NCBI RefSeq assembly: GCF_900291465.1
Contig: NZ_LT985808.1
Span: forward strand, 343,564-407,563
Direction: 5' to 3'
From: Bacteroides sp. Marseille-P3684
GTDB taxonomy: Bacteria > Bacteroidota > Bacteroidia > Bacteroidales > Bacteroidaceae
Length of the DNA: 64,000 nucleotides
The position numbers were made by a program, and so were the translations under genes. Shown here in pieces: positions 1 to 9,104 of the stretch (the stretch's first letter is position 1; the number at the start of each line of letters is the position of its first letter). The notes below the pieces were generated by a model, which did no database searches, had not been told where the DNA came from, and saw nothing but the letters and a program-made list of their open reading frames with translations.

Positions 1-2
1 TC

Positions 3-1001
3 GCCCGCGAACTGAACTCCCACTTCTTCCTGGACCTGCAGGGCAACGCCGACTTCACCGCAGACCCCGTCCGCGGCGGCAAGGAGAAACGCTGGACCGC
101 CATGGCAGGGATGGGCCTGCAGTGGCGGCTGGGCGAATACTTCCGCTCGCCCTACATCGACCCCTTCCTGCGTGCCGGGGCGAACTACCTGTACAAGAAC
201 TTCACCGTCGGCTACAACGGGCTGGAACGCCTCAACGCCGAAGAGATGAAGTGGGACCTCGCCAACGACTTCGACAAGGAGGGCAGCGACCGCCGTCACC
301 TCCTGCCCCTCTCGGTGGGAGCAGGCGTGAACCTCTGGCTCAACGACCGGCTGGGAGTCGGTCTGCAGGCGGACTACCTCGTCATGCCTTATCGCAAGGT
401 AGCCAATGCCTGGCAGGGCAATGTGCGCCTGCAGTGGCGCATCGGTGGCAAGACGAAGCGACCCGCACCCGAGGTCCGCTATGTAGACCGCATCGTGGAG
501 AAGGTCATCGAGAAGCCCGTCCTCGCCGGGACGCACACCGTCGAACAGAAGGTCATCGAGAGACCCGCGACCGCCCAGGCTGTCGCCGCCGAGACCGTGA
601 AAGAGGTGACCGTGCACAAGGATTTGCCCGAGCTGTTCGCCGGCATCGAGTTCGACTTCGACAGCTCCGCCATCACGGCAGAGTCCGCCGCCATCCTTGA
701 CCAGATTGCACAGGTCATGCTCGCCGACACCTCGCGCCACTACCTCCTCACGGGGTGCACCGATGCGCGTGGCTCGCAGACATACAACCTCGCACTCTCC
801 AAACGCCGTGCACAGGCGGTGATGAACTACCTCATCGAGCACGGTGTGCCGTCACAGATGCTCAAGGGCTGCGGCGTCGGCAGCAAGCTCGCCCACATCG
901 CTCCCGACATGCCCGACCAGGTGCGCAGGGGAGACCGCAAGGTCATGGTCGAGATGATCACGAACCCATCCTACTGGAACCACCTTACAATGGACAATTG
1001 A
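3..1001 (+). CDS. OmpA-family outer membrane protein (5' end outside window)
   Basis: Partial gene: the frame is open and protein-like from base 3, so the first Met inside the window is not the real start. The visible part holds the end of an outer membrane beta-barrel (alternating aromatic strands), a Pro/Val/Glu-rich linker, and a C-terminal OmpA-like peptidoglycan-binding domain beginning near FAGIEFDFDSSAI, with the family features TGCTDARGS, LSKRRAQAV and RRGDRKVMVEM. The likely role is to tether the outer membrane to peptidoglycan. The last residues (LTMDN) and the TGA stop are encoded by a 14 bp tandem repeat that continues into the intergenic region, so the C-terminus appears to have been altered by repeat DNA. 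The family call is firm; the specific porin role is not. Confidence 0.88.
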   Translation, partial: ARELNSHFFLDLQGNADFTADPVRGGKEKRWTAMAGMGLQWRLGEYFRSPYIDPFLRAGANYLYKNFTVGYNGLERLNAEEMKWDLANDFDKEGSDRRHLLPLSVGAGVNLWLNDRLGVGLQADYLVMPYRKVANAWQGNVRLQWRIGGKTKRPAPEVRYVDRIVEKVIEKPVLAGTHTVEQKVIERPATAQAVAAETVKEVTVHKDLPELFAGIEFDFDSSAITAESAAILDQIAQVMLADTSRHYLLTGCTDARGSQTYNLALSKRRAQAVMNYLIEHGVPSQMLKGCGVGSKLAHIAPDMPDQVRRGDRKVMVEMITNPSYWNHLTMDN

Positions 1002-1020
1002 CAATGGACAATTGACAATG
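987..1020. repeat. 14 bp tandem repeat overlapping the ompA-like stop codon
   Basis: The unit acaatggacaattg occurs at 987-1000 and 1001-1014, followed by a partial third copy (1015-1020). The stop codon of the upstream gene lies inside it. The same word forms the inverted repeat at 35110-35194, so this is a dispersed intergenic repeat. Confidence 0.85.
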
Positions 1021-1152
1021 CGCCGTGCGGTGTTGGACGGGTCCATCCGTTACCGGAAAACTTTTTTGAAAATGGGACGCGGAGTTTTTTCTCTCCCGTT
1101 CGTCGGGACGCTTTTGCAAGTCCCTGTGTATCAGCACCCATTTTGAAAGCTT

Positions 1153-1234
1153 CGTACGGACGCGTCCGCAGCTTCGTACGGACGTGTCCGCACGCTCGTG
1201 GCGACGCGTCCGTACGACGGTAACGACACGTCCG
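1153..1234. repeat. 22 bp-period dyad array A (CGTACGGACGCGTCCG type)
   Basis: Four related 16 bp units begin at 1153, 1175, 1197 and 1219, exactly 22 bp apart, with 6 bp spacers. Unit 1 is CGTACGGACGCGTCCG, which contains the perfect 12 bp palindrome CGGACGCGTCCG. The first two units carry CGTACG on the left and the last two carry it on the right, so the whole array is also one large imperfect inverted repeat able to form a hairpin. It lies between the ompA-like gene and the B12 promoter. Related arrays are at 36936, 49775 and 55400. Function unknown. Confidence 0.85.
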
Positions 1235-1292
1235 TACGAACGTATTTATCCAGGTTGGAAAACTCGTTGCAAAAAATCTTCTCCCTTCCTGA

Positions 1293-1322
1293 TTTGTCCT
1301 TACCGAAAAAGCCCTATCTTTG
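1293..1322 (+). promoter_or_regulatory. Bacteroidota-type promoter of the B12 operon
   Basis: TTTG at 1293-1296 and TATCTTTG at 1315-1322 with an 18 bp gap match the -33/-7 promoter pattern of this phylum (TTTG, about 19 bp, TAnnTTTG). It lies just upstream of the cobalamin riboswitch. Confidence 0.7.
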
Positions 1323-1330
1323 CCGTCGAA

Positions 1331-1510
1331 TTGGTTCCTGCTGCCCAAGCACACGGGCAGAGGATTAAAAGGGAATCGGGTGAAAGTCCCGAACAGTCCC
1401 GCTGCTGTGAAGCTCCATTTCAAACGTCTTGATAATTACTCACTGCCACTGATGCACCGTGCGTCGGGAAGGCTTCAAGACGGGAGTCAGTCAGAAGACC
1501 TGCCATCATT
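1331..1510 (+). promoter_or_regulatory. Cobalamin (B12) riboswitch
   Basis: Conserved cobalamin-aptamer words occur in order: gggaatcgggtgaaagtccc (1371-1390), then gaacagtcccgctgctgtga (1391-1410), and the B12-box-like segment agtcagtcagaagacctgcc (1485-1504). It sits between a promoter and btuB, the usual place. Expected action is to lower expression of the B12 uptake genes when adenosylcobalamin or another cobalamin binds. Outer limits are approximate. Confidence 0.93.
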
Positions 1511-1604
1511 CATTCAGCCATCCGGGCTCCGGGGATAGACGGATGTCGCGCTAGAACTTATTCGTACTTTTTAGAACATTTGGACTATGTGTAGGCAGAC
1601 TACG

Positions 1605-3602
1605 ATGAAACGTGCTGCTGGACGGTTGTGTGTATTTCTCGTGACGGGCACGTGGCTGCTTCCGTCGGCACGGGCACAGAGCCGCCTCGACAGCCTGCAA
1701 CGGCTCGACGAAGTGGTCATCGAGGCACAGACGCCTGTGAAGGAGGTCATCCCGGCACAGCGGCTGGCCGGCGACGGACTGCAACGCCTGGGTGCGCACA
1801 GTGTCGCCGATGCCATCCGCTACTTCTCCGGCGTGCAAATCAAGGACTACGGAGGGGTGGGCGGACTCAAGACCGTGAACATCCGCAGCATGGGGACGAA
1901 CCATGTGGGCGTGTTCTACGACGGCATCGAGCTGGGCAACGCGCAGAACGGCGTGGTGGACCTGGGACGCTTCTCGCTCGACAACATGGAGGCGGTGACG
2001 CTCTACAACGGACAGAAGAGCGCCATCTTCCAGCCCGCCAAGGACTTCAGCTCCGCCGGGAGCATCTACTTGCAGACGCGGACGCCCTTCTTCCGCGACG
2101 ATGAGCGGCAACACCTGAAGGCGACGCTCAAGGGCGGCTCCTTCGGCACCGTCAATCCCGCCCTCGTGTGGGACCACAAACTCTCCGACCGGCTGAGCAC
2201 GTCGCTCAGCGGCGAATACCTCTACACCACGGGGCGCTACCGCTTCACCTACCGCGTTGCCGACAGCTATGACACCACGGCGGTGCGGCGCAACGGCGAC
2301 GTGCAGGCGGTGCGGCTCGAAGGGGGGCTCTTCGGCTCCCTGCCACGGGGCTACTGGCGGACGAAGGCGTACTTCTACCGCTCCGAGCGCGGCTACCCGG
2401 GCGCCGTGGTGAAGAACAAGTTCAGCCACGAGGACCGTCAGTGGGACATGAACGCCTTCGCCCAGGGGACCTACAAGCAGGACTTCGCACGCTACAGCCT
2501 GCTGCTCAATGCCAAATATGCCTACGACTACCTGCACTACCTCGCCGACCCCAACCGCGACGCGGCACTGATGTACATCAACAACCACTACCACCAGCGG
2601 GAGCTGTACCTCTCCGCCGCCCAACGCTATGCCCTGACGGACCGCTGGGACGTCAGCCTCTCGGCGGACTACCAGATGAACGCCCTCAACGCCGACCTGG
2701 TGGACTTCGTCTATCCGCGCCGGCACACGGGACTGGTGGCTGCCGCGACCTCGCTCCGCGTGGGACGGGTGGACCTGCAGGCGAGCGTGCTGGGCACGTT
2801 CGTCACCGAGCGGGTGAAGAGTGGCTCCGCTTCCGCTGAAGACCGCCACGAGTGGACCCCCACTGCCGTGCTGGCATGGCGCCTGACGGACGAGTGGACC
2901 GCACGCGCCTTCTACAAGCGCATCTTCCGCATGCCGACCCTCAACGACCTGTACTACACGTTCATCGGCAACGTCAGCCTCAACCCGGAGTTCACCAGCC
3001 AGTACAACGTCGGCGCAACCTATGCACGCACGTTCAGCGGCCGTTGGCTACGCCGCGTGGAGGCACAGGCGGACGCCTACTATAACGAGGTGGAGGACAA
3101 GATTGTCGCCATGCCCACGTCGAACTTCTTCCGCTGGACGATGGTCAACCTGGGCAAGGTGGAGATACGCGGCATCGACGTGGCGGCACAGGCCGACTGG
3201 CTGCTGCCGGGCGGTGTCTCGCTGACGTCGCGCCTGAACTACACCTTCCAGCGGGCGCAGGACTTCACCGACCCCGACGACTCCTACTATGGCGGACAGA
3301 TTCCCTACATCCCGCGCAACAGCGGGTCGGCAACGCTCCAGGCAAACTGGCGGCGCTGGGAGGCGAACTACAGCTTCATCTATACCGGCGAACGCTATTC
3401 GTCGCGGGCGAACATCCCGGCGAACTACGTCCTGCCGTGGTACACGAGCGACTTCTCCGTGGCGCGGAACATCCCGCTGCACCGGGGCACGCTGAAGTGC
3501 ACGCTGGAGGTGAACAACCTCTTCAACCAGCAGTACGAGGTGGTGATGAGCTACCCCATGCCGGGCACGAACGTCAAGGCCATCGTGCAGTATGCGTTCT
3601 GA
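1605..3602 (+). CDS. btuB: TonB-dependent vitamin B12 receptor BtuB
   Basis: Outer membrane receptor of about 665 residues that imports cobalamins using TonB energy. A signal peptide (MKRAAGRLCVFLV to ARAQ) is followed by a TonB-box-like segment and plug domain (LDEVVIEAQ, RSMGTNHVGVFYDGIELGN) and then a beta-barrel ending in an aromatic residue (QYAF). It lacks the N-terminal carboxypeptidase-like extension of SusC proteins, as expected for BtuB. The start at 1605 gives a better signal peptide than the in-frame ATG at 1587. Placement directly after a cobalamin riboswitch and before a btuG-like gene makes the substrate assignment strong. It is the first gene of a rightward operon reaching about 10.6 kb. 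Confidence 0.93.
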   Translation: MKRAAGRLCVFLVTGTWLLPSARAQSRLDSLQRLDEVVIEAQTPVKEVIPAQRLAGDGLQRLGAHSVADAIRYFSGVQIKDYGGVGGLKTVNIRSMGTNHVGVFYDGIELGNAQNGVVDLGRFSLDNMEAVTLYNGQKSAIFQPAKDFSSAGSIYLQTRTPFFRDDERQHLKATLKGGSFGTVNPALVWDHKLSDRLSTSLSGEYLYTTGRYRFTYRVADSYDTTAVRRNGDVQAVRLEGGLFGSLPRGYWRTKAYFYRSERGYPGAVVKNKFSHEDRQWDMNAFAQGTYKQDFARYSLLLNAKYAYDYLHYLADPNRDAALMYINNHYHQRELYLSAAQRYALTDRWDVSLSADYQMNALNADLVDFVYPRRHTGLVAAATSLRVGRVDLQASVLGTFVTERVKSGSASAEDRHEWTPTAVLAWRLTDEWTARAFYKRIFRMPTLNDLYYTFIGNVSLNPEFTSQYNVGATYARTFSGRWLRRVEAQADAYYNEVEDKIVAMPTSNFFRWTMVNLGKVEIRGIDVAAQADWLLPGGVSLTSRLNYTFQRAQDFTDPDDSYYGGQIPYIPRNSGSATLQANWRRWEANYSFIYTGERYSSRANIPANYVLPWYTSDFSVARNIPLHRGTLKCTLEVNNLFNQQYEVVMSYPMPGTNVKAIVQYAF

Positions 3603-3638
3603 CCCCGGACGAACTTTACCGAACAGACCGATAGGAAC

Positions 3639-4793
3639 ATGAAACAGATAACGACTTACAGCATGTTGCTCCTGCTCTGCCTGCTGGCAGGCTGCCGGGG
3701 CGACATCCCCTTCCTCCACAGCGAGGAAGAGCAGCTCCAGCCGGTGCAGCACCGGCACATCCGTGGGTTCTTCCTCCTCAACGAGGGCAACATGGGCAGC
3801 AACAAGGCGTCGCTCGACTTCTTCGACGTCGGGAGCGGCAAGTACCAGCGCAACATCTACCCCACGCGCAACCCGGGGATTGTCAAGGAGCTGGGCGATG
3901 TGGGCAACGACATCGCCATCTACGGCAGCAAGCTCTACGCCGTCATCAACTGCTCGCACTACGTCGAGGTGATGGACGTGCACACGGGGCGGCACGTGGG
4001 CAGCATCGACGTGCTCAACTGCCGCTACATCGTCTTCCACGACGGCAAGGCGTACATCAGCTCGTATGCCGGCCCCGTGCAGATTGACCCGAACGCCCGT
4101 CCGGGCAAGGTCGTCGAGGTGGACACCACGAGCCTGAAAATCACCCGGGAGGTCGTCGTCGGCTACCAGCCCGAGGAGATGGTCATTACCGGCGGGAAGC
4201 TCTACGTCGCCAACTCCGGCGGCTACCGCTATCCGAACTACGACACGACCGTCTCCGTGGTGGACCTGCGGACCTTCGCCGTGGACCACACCATCGACGT
4301 CGCCATCAACCTGCACAGGATGGCGCTCGACCGCTACGGGCGCATCTACATCTCGTCGCGCGGCGACTACTACGATGTGAAGGCGGACGTCTATGTGGTC
4401 GACACGAAGACCGACCGCGTGACCCGCCGCCTGGACATCCCTGCCAGCGAGATGTGCCTGGTGGGCGACTCGCTCTACATGACCGCCGTGGAGTGGAGCT
4501 ACGTGACGCAGAGCAACACCGTCTCCTACACCCTCTACGACGTGGGACGGCAGGAGGTGGTGACGCGCAACTTCATCACCGACGGGACGGACCGGCAAAT
4601 CAAGATACCCTACGGGGTGGCGGTCGACCCGGAGACGTGCGACGTCTATGTCTGCGACGCCAAGGACTACGTCACCCCCGGCACCCTCTACTGCTTCTCG
4701 CCCGCCGGGAAGCTGCGGTGGAAGGTCACCACGGGCGACATCCCGGCACACTTCGCCTTCACCACCGTACCGCTGGAGGACGTCGGGAACTGA
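3639..4793 (+). CDS. btuG: BtuG-like surface B12-binding beta-propeller lipoprotein
   Basis: 384-residue lipoprotein with lipobox LLAGC (Cys19) and repeated blade motifs (KLYAVINCSHYVEVMDVHTG, KLYVANSGGY, RIYISSRGDYYD, YGVAVDPETCDVYVCDAKDY) typical of a seven-bladed YncE-like propeller. The FFLLNEGNMGSNKASLDFFD segment is typical of DUF5074/BtuG proteins. In Bacteroides, BtuG is a surface-exposed protein that binds B12 very tightly and caps BtuB. Length and position 36 bp after btuB match that pairing. The assignment rests on domain type and operon context. Confidence 0.85.
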   Translation: MKQITTYSMLLLLCLLAGCRGDIPFLHSEEEQLQPVQHRHIRGFFLLNEGNMGSNKASLDFFDVGSGKYQRNIYPTRNPGIVKELGDVGNDIAIYGSKLYAVINCSHYVEVMDVHTGRHVGSIDVLNCRYIVFHDGKAYISSYAGPVQIDPNARPGKVVEVDTTSLKITREVVVGYQPEEMVITGGKLYVANSGGYRYPNYDTTVSVVDLRTFAVDHTIDVAINLHRMALDRYGRIYISSRGDYYDVKADVYVVDTKTDRVTRRLDIPASEMCLVGDSLYMTAVEWSYVTQSNTVSYTLYDVGRQEVVTRNFITDGTDRQIKIPYGVAVDPETCDVYVCDAKDYVTPGTLYCFSPAGKLRWKVTTGDIPAHFAFTTVPLEDVGN

Positions 4794-4825
4794 ATACGGA
4801 CAAATCACTCAATAACCTGTAAACT

Positions 4826-6175
4826 ATGAATAGAATCTTCAGACCGGCACTGTGGACCGCCGCCCTCTCGGGCGTCCTCCTGACAGTTGCCGTGACCTCC
4901 TGTAGCGAGGACGAACCGGCACCCTACGTGCTGCAACAGACGGATGTCACCATCACAGAACCTGAAGGCGGCTTCCACCTTTATGTCGACGAACTGCTGC
5001 GCATCGACGTGCAGACGGTATCGGACTTCGGGCTGACCTATGCCTGGACGCTCAACGGCGAGAGCATCCCCGGCGGCAAGCGACTGGAGTACATGTTCTC
5101 CGAAATCGGCGAATACGAACTGGTGCTGACCGTCAGCCAGGGGAATATCAGCTACAGCTACCCGGTCAACGTCAGTGTGTCCCTCGAACAACCCGATACT
5201 CCCGATGAACCGGAGACCCCGGGTGACTCCACCCCCAAGACTCCATACATCACCAAGGTGTTCGACTTCCTGCCCGCCGTGGGACAGTTCACCAACACTC
5301 TTCCCGAATACGAGGAAGGCGACACACAGGAGACCATGAACGAAAAGGTGCTCCGCAGCATCGGCAACAACCGCAAGGGGATGATTTCGCTTGGTGGCTT
5401 TGGCGGCTACGTCGTGGTGGGCTTTGACCACACCATCGAGAACAAGGCAGGGCTGCGCGACTTCCGCGTGCTTGCCAACGCCTTCCAGGCAGGCGCCAAC
5501 CCGCGCCCCAATGCACCGCTCGGCGGCAGCTGCGAACCGGGTGTCATCATGGTCGCCTACGACAAGAACCACAACGGATACCCCGATGACGACGAATGGT
5601 ACGAGATTGCCGGAAGCGCCCACGAGGACGTCACCCGGGAACCGTGGTACCAGCTTGCCAGAGACAACAAGAACGACGTGAACCTCTACCGCAACTATGA
5701 GATTACCTATTACCGTCCGTCGAAGGAGCCTGCCTCGACTGCCGAGTGGGATACCTACATCCGCTGGGAGGACAATCAGGGACACTCGGGCTACAAGGTG
5801 AAGAACCAGTACCACAAGCAACCCTACTTCCCCCTGTGGTATCAGGGCGACAAGCTCACCTTCCGCGGCACCTGCCTTCCGCAGAACGGCATCAACGAAG
5901 CCACCGAAGAGACCGAGGGCGGCATGTACTATGTGCTCTACCGCTTCCGCTACGGGTACGCCGACAACGCCCCCAACGGCGACGACGACTCCGCCATCGA
6001 CATCGACTGGGCAGTGAACAGCTACGGTCAGCGTGTCAAGCTCCCCGGTGTGGACTTCATCAAGATTTATTCGGGCGTGAACCAGGAGAACGGCTGGCTG
6101 GGCGAATGCTCCACCGAGGTGCTCGGCGTGGAAGACCTGCACCTGCTGGGCGTCTCCATCGCCTCGGGACATTAA
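4826..6175 (+). CDS. PKD-type surface lipoprotein of the B12 locus
   Basis: 449-residue lipoprotein (Cys26 in VAVTSC) with an N-terminal PKD/Ig-like region (about residues 45-120, including FGLTYAWTLNGESIPGG) and a Pro/Asp/Glu-rich linker (DTPDEPETPGD). A larger C-terminal domain contains GFGGYVVVGFDHTIEN and YDKNHNGYPDDDEWYEIAGS, an acidic Ca-binding-like loop. Similar cell-surface proteins are common in Bacteroidales B12-uptake loci. It probably acts on the cell surface with BtuB/BtuG, but no biochemical role can be read from the sequence. It follows btuG by 32 bp in the same orientation. Confidence 0.75.
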   Translation: MNRIFRPALWTAALSGVLLTVAVTSCSEDEPAPYVLQQTDVTITEPEGGFHLYVDELLRIDVQTVSDFGLTYAWTLNGESIPGGKRLEYMFSEIGEYELVLTVSQGNISYSYPVNVSVSLEQPDTPDEPETPGDSTPKTPYITKVFDFLPAVGQFTNTLPEYEEGDTQETMNEKVLRSIGNNRKGMISLGGFGGYVVVGFDHTIENKAGLRDFRVLANAFQAGANPRPNAPLGGSCEPGVIMVAYDKNHNGYPDDDEWYEIAGSAHEDVTREPWYQLARDNKNDVNLYRNYEITYYRPSKEPASTAEWDTYIRWEDNQGHSGYKVKNQYHKQPYFPLWYQGDKLTFRGTCLPQNGINEATEETEGGMYYVLYRFRYGYADNAPNGDDDSAIDIDWAVNSYGQRVKLPGVDFIKIYSGVNQENGWLGECSTEVLGVEDLHLLGVSIASGH

Positions 6176-6238
6176 CTGGCGGACGGACGCACCGTGCGCT
6201 CCTGCTGACTGAATCATAAACCATCAAAAGAACATACA

Positions 6239-7756
6239 ATGAAGAAACAATCGAAACTGGCGTGCACACTGCTCATCCTGTGCACGACCTTTGCCTGGAC
6301 CGGATGTAGCGACGACGACGACCCTATCCGCAACACTCCGACGCCGGAACCGGAAGTATCCAAGGACCTGAGCCTTGCCTGGAGAGACCCCATCGCAGCC
6401 GACTCCGCCGCCCTCCTGGTCCCCGGAGAGAACGATACGCTGGTTGTCCGGGCTGCCAATGCCACCGCTCTCACACTGAACGAAGCCGCCGAAGGCTGGA
6501 AGGCCGTCGTGAAGGACGACTCGCTCGTCATCGTGACCGCACCTGCCGAGGTGAAGGGAGCCGACAAGTTCGACCTCACGCTGACCGCCACCGGCGAGGG
6601 TGACAAGACCCTGACGCTGAAAGCCGCGTTCCGCCGCATCCTCTTCGACGACCCGAAGGGCGTGTTCGTCCTCAACGAGGGCAACATGAGCAACGAGACC
6701 GGCACACTGCTCTACATCACGCCCGAAGGCGAACTGATTGACAGCATCTATGCACGTGTCAACGGCAGCCTGCTGGGCAACGTGACGCAGGACATGAAGT
6801 TCTACGGCGACAACGTCTACTTCATCTCGCAGAACGGCAACAAGGCTCCGCTCGGTGGAGAGTTCCAGACCGACGGGATGCTCATCATCGCCAACCGGCA
6901 CACCATGAAGCGCGTGCAAGCCTTCACGTACGAGGAAATGAAAGACCTCAAATGGCCGACCCACATCGCCGTCGTCGACGAGAACACCATCTTCATCCGC
7001 GACAGCAAAGGTGTGTGGAAGTTCAACCCCACAAGCAAGGAACTGACTTTCATGGAAGGCAGCGAGAAAGCCGTGAAGCAACCCTTCGTCGTGCTGCAAG
7101 GGAAGGCGTTCACCTTCTCATCCAAACAGTCGGGCGTGTCCATGTCGCTCCTGTCGTTCGACGCCGCCAGCACGAAGGCGACCAAGGTAAGCGTGGGCTA
7201 CGACTTCAAGAAGCTCAACGCCATCGGCTACCGCGATGAGAACTCGCTCTATGTGGCAGGAGTGTTCGACTATCTGCGACAGCCCCACCTGTGCTGCTTC
7301 AACTTCGACGGCAGCAGGCTCGCGGAAGACGGGAACGTGTATATCGGCGCACCCATCGAGTCGAGGAACGGCTTTGCCAGCTCCTGGTTCACGTCCAAGG
7401 ACGATGAGGTGTACTACCTGGTCGGCTCAATGCTCAGCCACGTCACCTACAAAGCGGGTGAGAAGCTCAAGCCCAAGACGAAAGGACCGGACGATGACTC
7501 CAAGACCTTCAAGGCTAGCTATGAGGACGAGCTGCTCGGCGTCTATGACCTGGGCGACAATGCCAGCATCATCTACAACGGCGTTGCCATCCACCCCGTG
7601 ACGGGCGAAATCTACCTCAATACCCTGAAAGGTTTCGGAGAGAACTACAAGACCAACAACATCTGGCGGATTGACCCGGAGAAAAAGGTCAGCACACGCA
7701 CCTGGGAGAACCACACGGCGTTCCCCGCAGGCATCTTCTTCAACCCTCAAAAGTAA
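6239..7756 (+). CDS. DUF5074/BtuG-like propeller lipoprotein
   Basis: 505-residue lipoprotein (Cys23 in TGCSDDDD). An N-terminal Ig-like segment (about residues 45-135) precedes a propeller region that starts with GVFVLNEGNMSNETGTLLYI, the same signature as in the btuG-like gene at 3639, followed by repeated blade motifs (DNVYFISQNGN, GEIYLNTLKGFGENYKTNNIWRID). It is the second propeller-type lipoprotein of the locus and probably a surface binder of cobalamin or a related corrinoid. The function is inferred from family and riboswitch-controlled context. Confidence 0.75.
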   Translation: MKKQSKLACTLLILCTTFAWTGCSDDDDPIRNTPTPEPEVSKDLSLAWRDPIAADSAALLVPGENDTLVVRAANATALTLNEAAEGWKAVVKDDSLVIVTAPAEVKGADKFDLTLTATGEGDKTLTLKAAFRRILFDDPKGVFVLNEGNMSNETGTLLYITPEGELIDSIYARVNGSLLGNVTQDMKFYGDNVYFISQNGNKAPLGGEFQTDGMLIIANRHTMKRVQAFTYEEMKDLKWPTHIAVVDENTIFIRDSKGVWKFNPTSKELTFMEGSEKAVKQPFVVLQGKAFTFSSKQSGVSMSLLSFDAASTKATKVSVGYDFKKLNAIGYRDENSLYVAGVFDYLRQPHLCCFNFDGSRLAEDGNVYIGAPIESRNGFASSWFTSKDDEVYYLVGSMLSHVTYKAGEKLKPKTKGPDDDSKTFKASYEDELLGVYDLGDNASIIYNGVAIHPVTGEIYLNTLKGFGENYKTNNIWRIDPEKKVSTRTWENHTAFPAGIFFNPQK

Positions 7757-7765
7757 ACGCGGACC

Positions 7766-9037
7766 ATGAACAGACTGAACATACTCTACACATACCTCCT
7801 GGGAGCCGCCACAGCCCTGCTAATCTAGGCAGCTGCTCAGACGACACGCCTGACAAACCAACGGACGAAGAGAACTACGTGGAAAAGCCCCTGGCACTGG
7901 ACAAGGGCATTTACCTGCTCAACGGCGGCAACGGGGCGGACGGTCCCGGCGGACTGACCCGCATCAACGAGGACGGCTCCGTCACCACGCGCCTCTTCGA
8001 GGACGTCAACGGACACTCCCATCGGCAAACGGGTCCGCTGCATGGCTGCCTACGGCGATGACATCTACTTCCTGTGCTCGACCTTCAAGTCCATCGGTTT
8101 TGCCGAGGACACCATCCTCGTGGTCGCCGACGCAAAGACCTTGAAGGAGAAGCGTGCCTACAAGTTCAAGGACCTCAGCTTTGACATGCCCGAAGGCACC
8201 AAGCCCGAAGACGAGCCCTTCCCGAGCGACCCGGAATCCATCTACGTGCTCGACGAAGCGAACATTTTCATCAAGGACGAGCAGGCGCTCATCCGCTTCG
8301 ACAGCCAGGCGAACAAGGCATACCTCATGGAGGGAAGCTACCACATCGCCAATTTCGGCGCGACGCTGGAACCTCTGGTCCTGTCCAAAGCCATCCGCCA
8401 CAACGGCAAGCTCTACTATGCCATGGGCGGTTTCTGGCACAAGCAGCCGGGACTCGTCGAGGTGAAGCGCAACACGACCGCCCTCGGCAGGGAGGTGACC
8501 TTCGACGCTCCGGGTGAATATGTGCCCGGCGGCATCGTGGCGGACGCCGAAGGCAACTTCTGGCTGAGTGTCTTCTGGACGCGACGCCCCAAGGTGGGCT
8601 ACTTCATCAAGGTAGACCCCAAGGAGATGAAGGAGCTGGAGTCGGTCACCGTCAACGAGTTTATCTCTCCGGGCTACGACCCGACGCACGGCATCTCCAT
8701 CGACGGCGACTACATCTACCTCATGGGCGTGCAGTCGCTCAACACGGAGTTCTACTACGAACGCAGCGGGGTAATCAGACGCTTCAACCTGAAGACCAAA
8801 CGGCTGGAGAAGGCGGGCGACGTCTTCAAGGACGTGCCGGAGGGGCAGTTCATCGGCTGCAACCCCATCATCGACTCCCGGACGCACCTGCTCTATATCC
8901 CCGGTCAGACGGGCAACGGGAAGAACGGTCCCGATGACAACTACCTGCTCATCTACGATTGCAGCGGCGCGAAACCGGTGCTGAAAGAGAAGATACAGGG
9001 CAAGACGTCCAACATCCGATACATCTTCATCAACTAA
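7766..9037 (+). pseudogene. DUF5074/BtuG-like propeller lipoprotein broken by two frameshifts
   Basis: An ATG at 7766 opens a signal peptide (MNRLNILYTYLLGAATALL) but hits TAG at 7826. The lipobox and mature N-terminus continue in another frame (LGSCSDDTPDKPTDEENYVEK, then KGIYLLNGGNG). A second shift near 8012-8018 returns to the original frame (TPIGKRVRCMAAYGDDIYFL), which then runs intact to the stop at 9037. Corrected length would be about 424 residues, close to its neighbours. As it stands the gene cannot give a full surface lipoprotein, though internal initiation at 8042 is possible. Two sequencing or assembly errors are the main alternative to real decay. Confidence 0.8.
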
Positions 9038-9104
9038 TCCTGCCGGCAGCCGGCTGCTGCCACATCGGGGCAACCGACTGCCGGTATTTCCTTATCCCAA
9101 TCGC

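Noticed and set aside
1551-2849. 432-residue minus-strand open frame
   Set aside because: It lies opposite btuB, has low-complexity Val/His/Arg/Ala-rich content and no family motif; GC-rich coding DNA gives long antisense frames.
3048-4808. 586-residue minus-strand open frame
   Set aside because: Antisense of btuB and the btuG-like gene with the same composition artefact.
7766-8041. Programmed frameshift in the BtuG-like gene
   Set aside because: Two shifts would be needed and neither site has a recognisable slippery sequence; decay or sequencing error is simpler.
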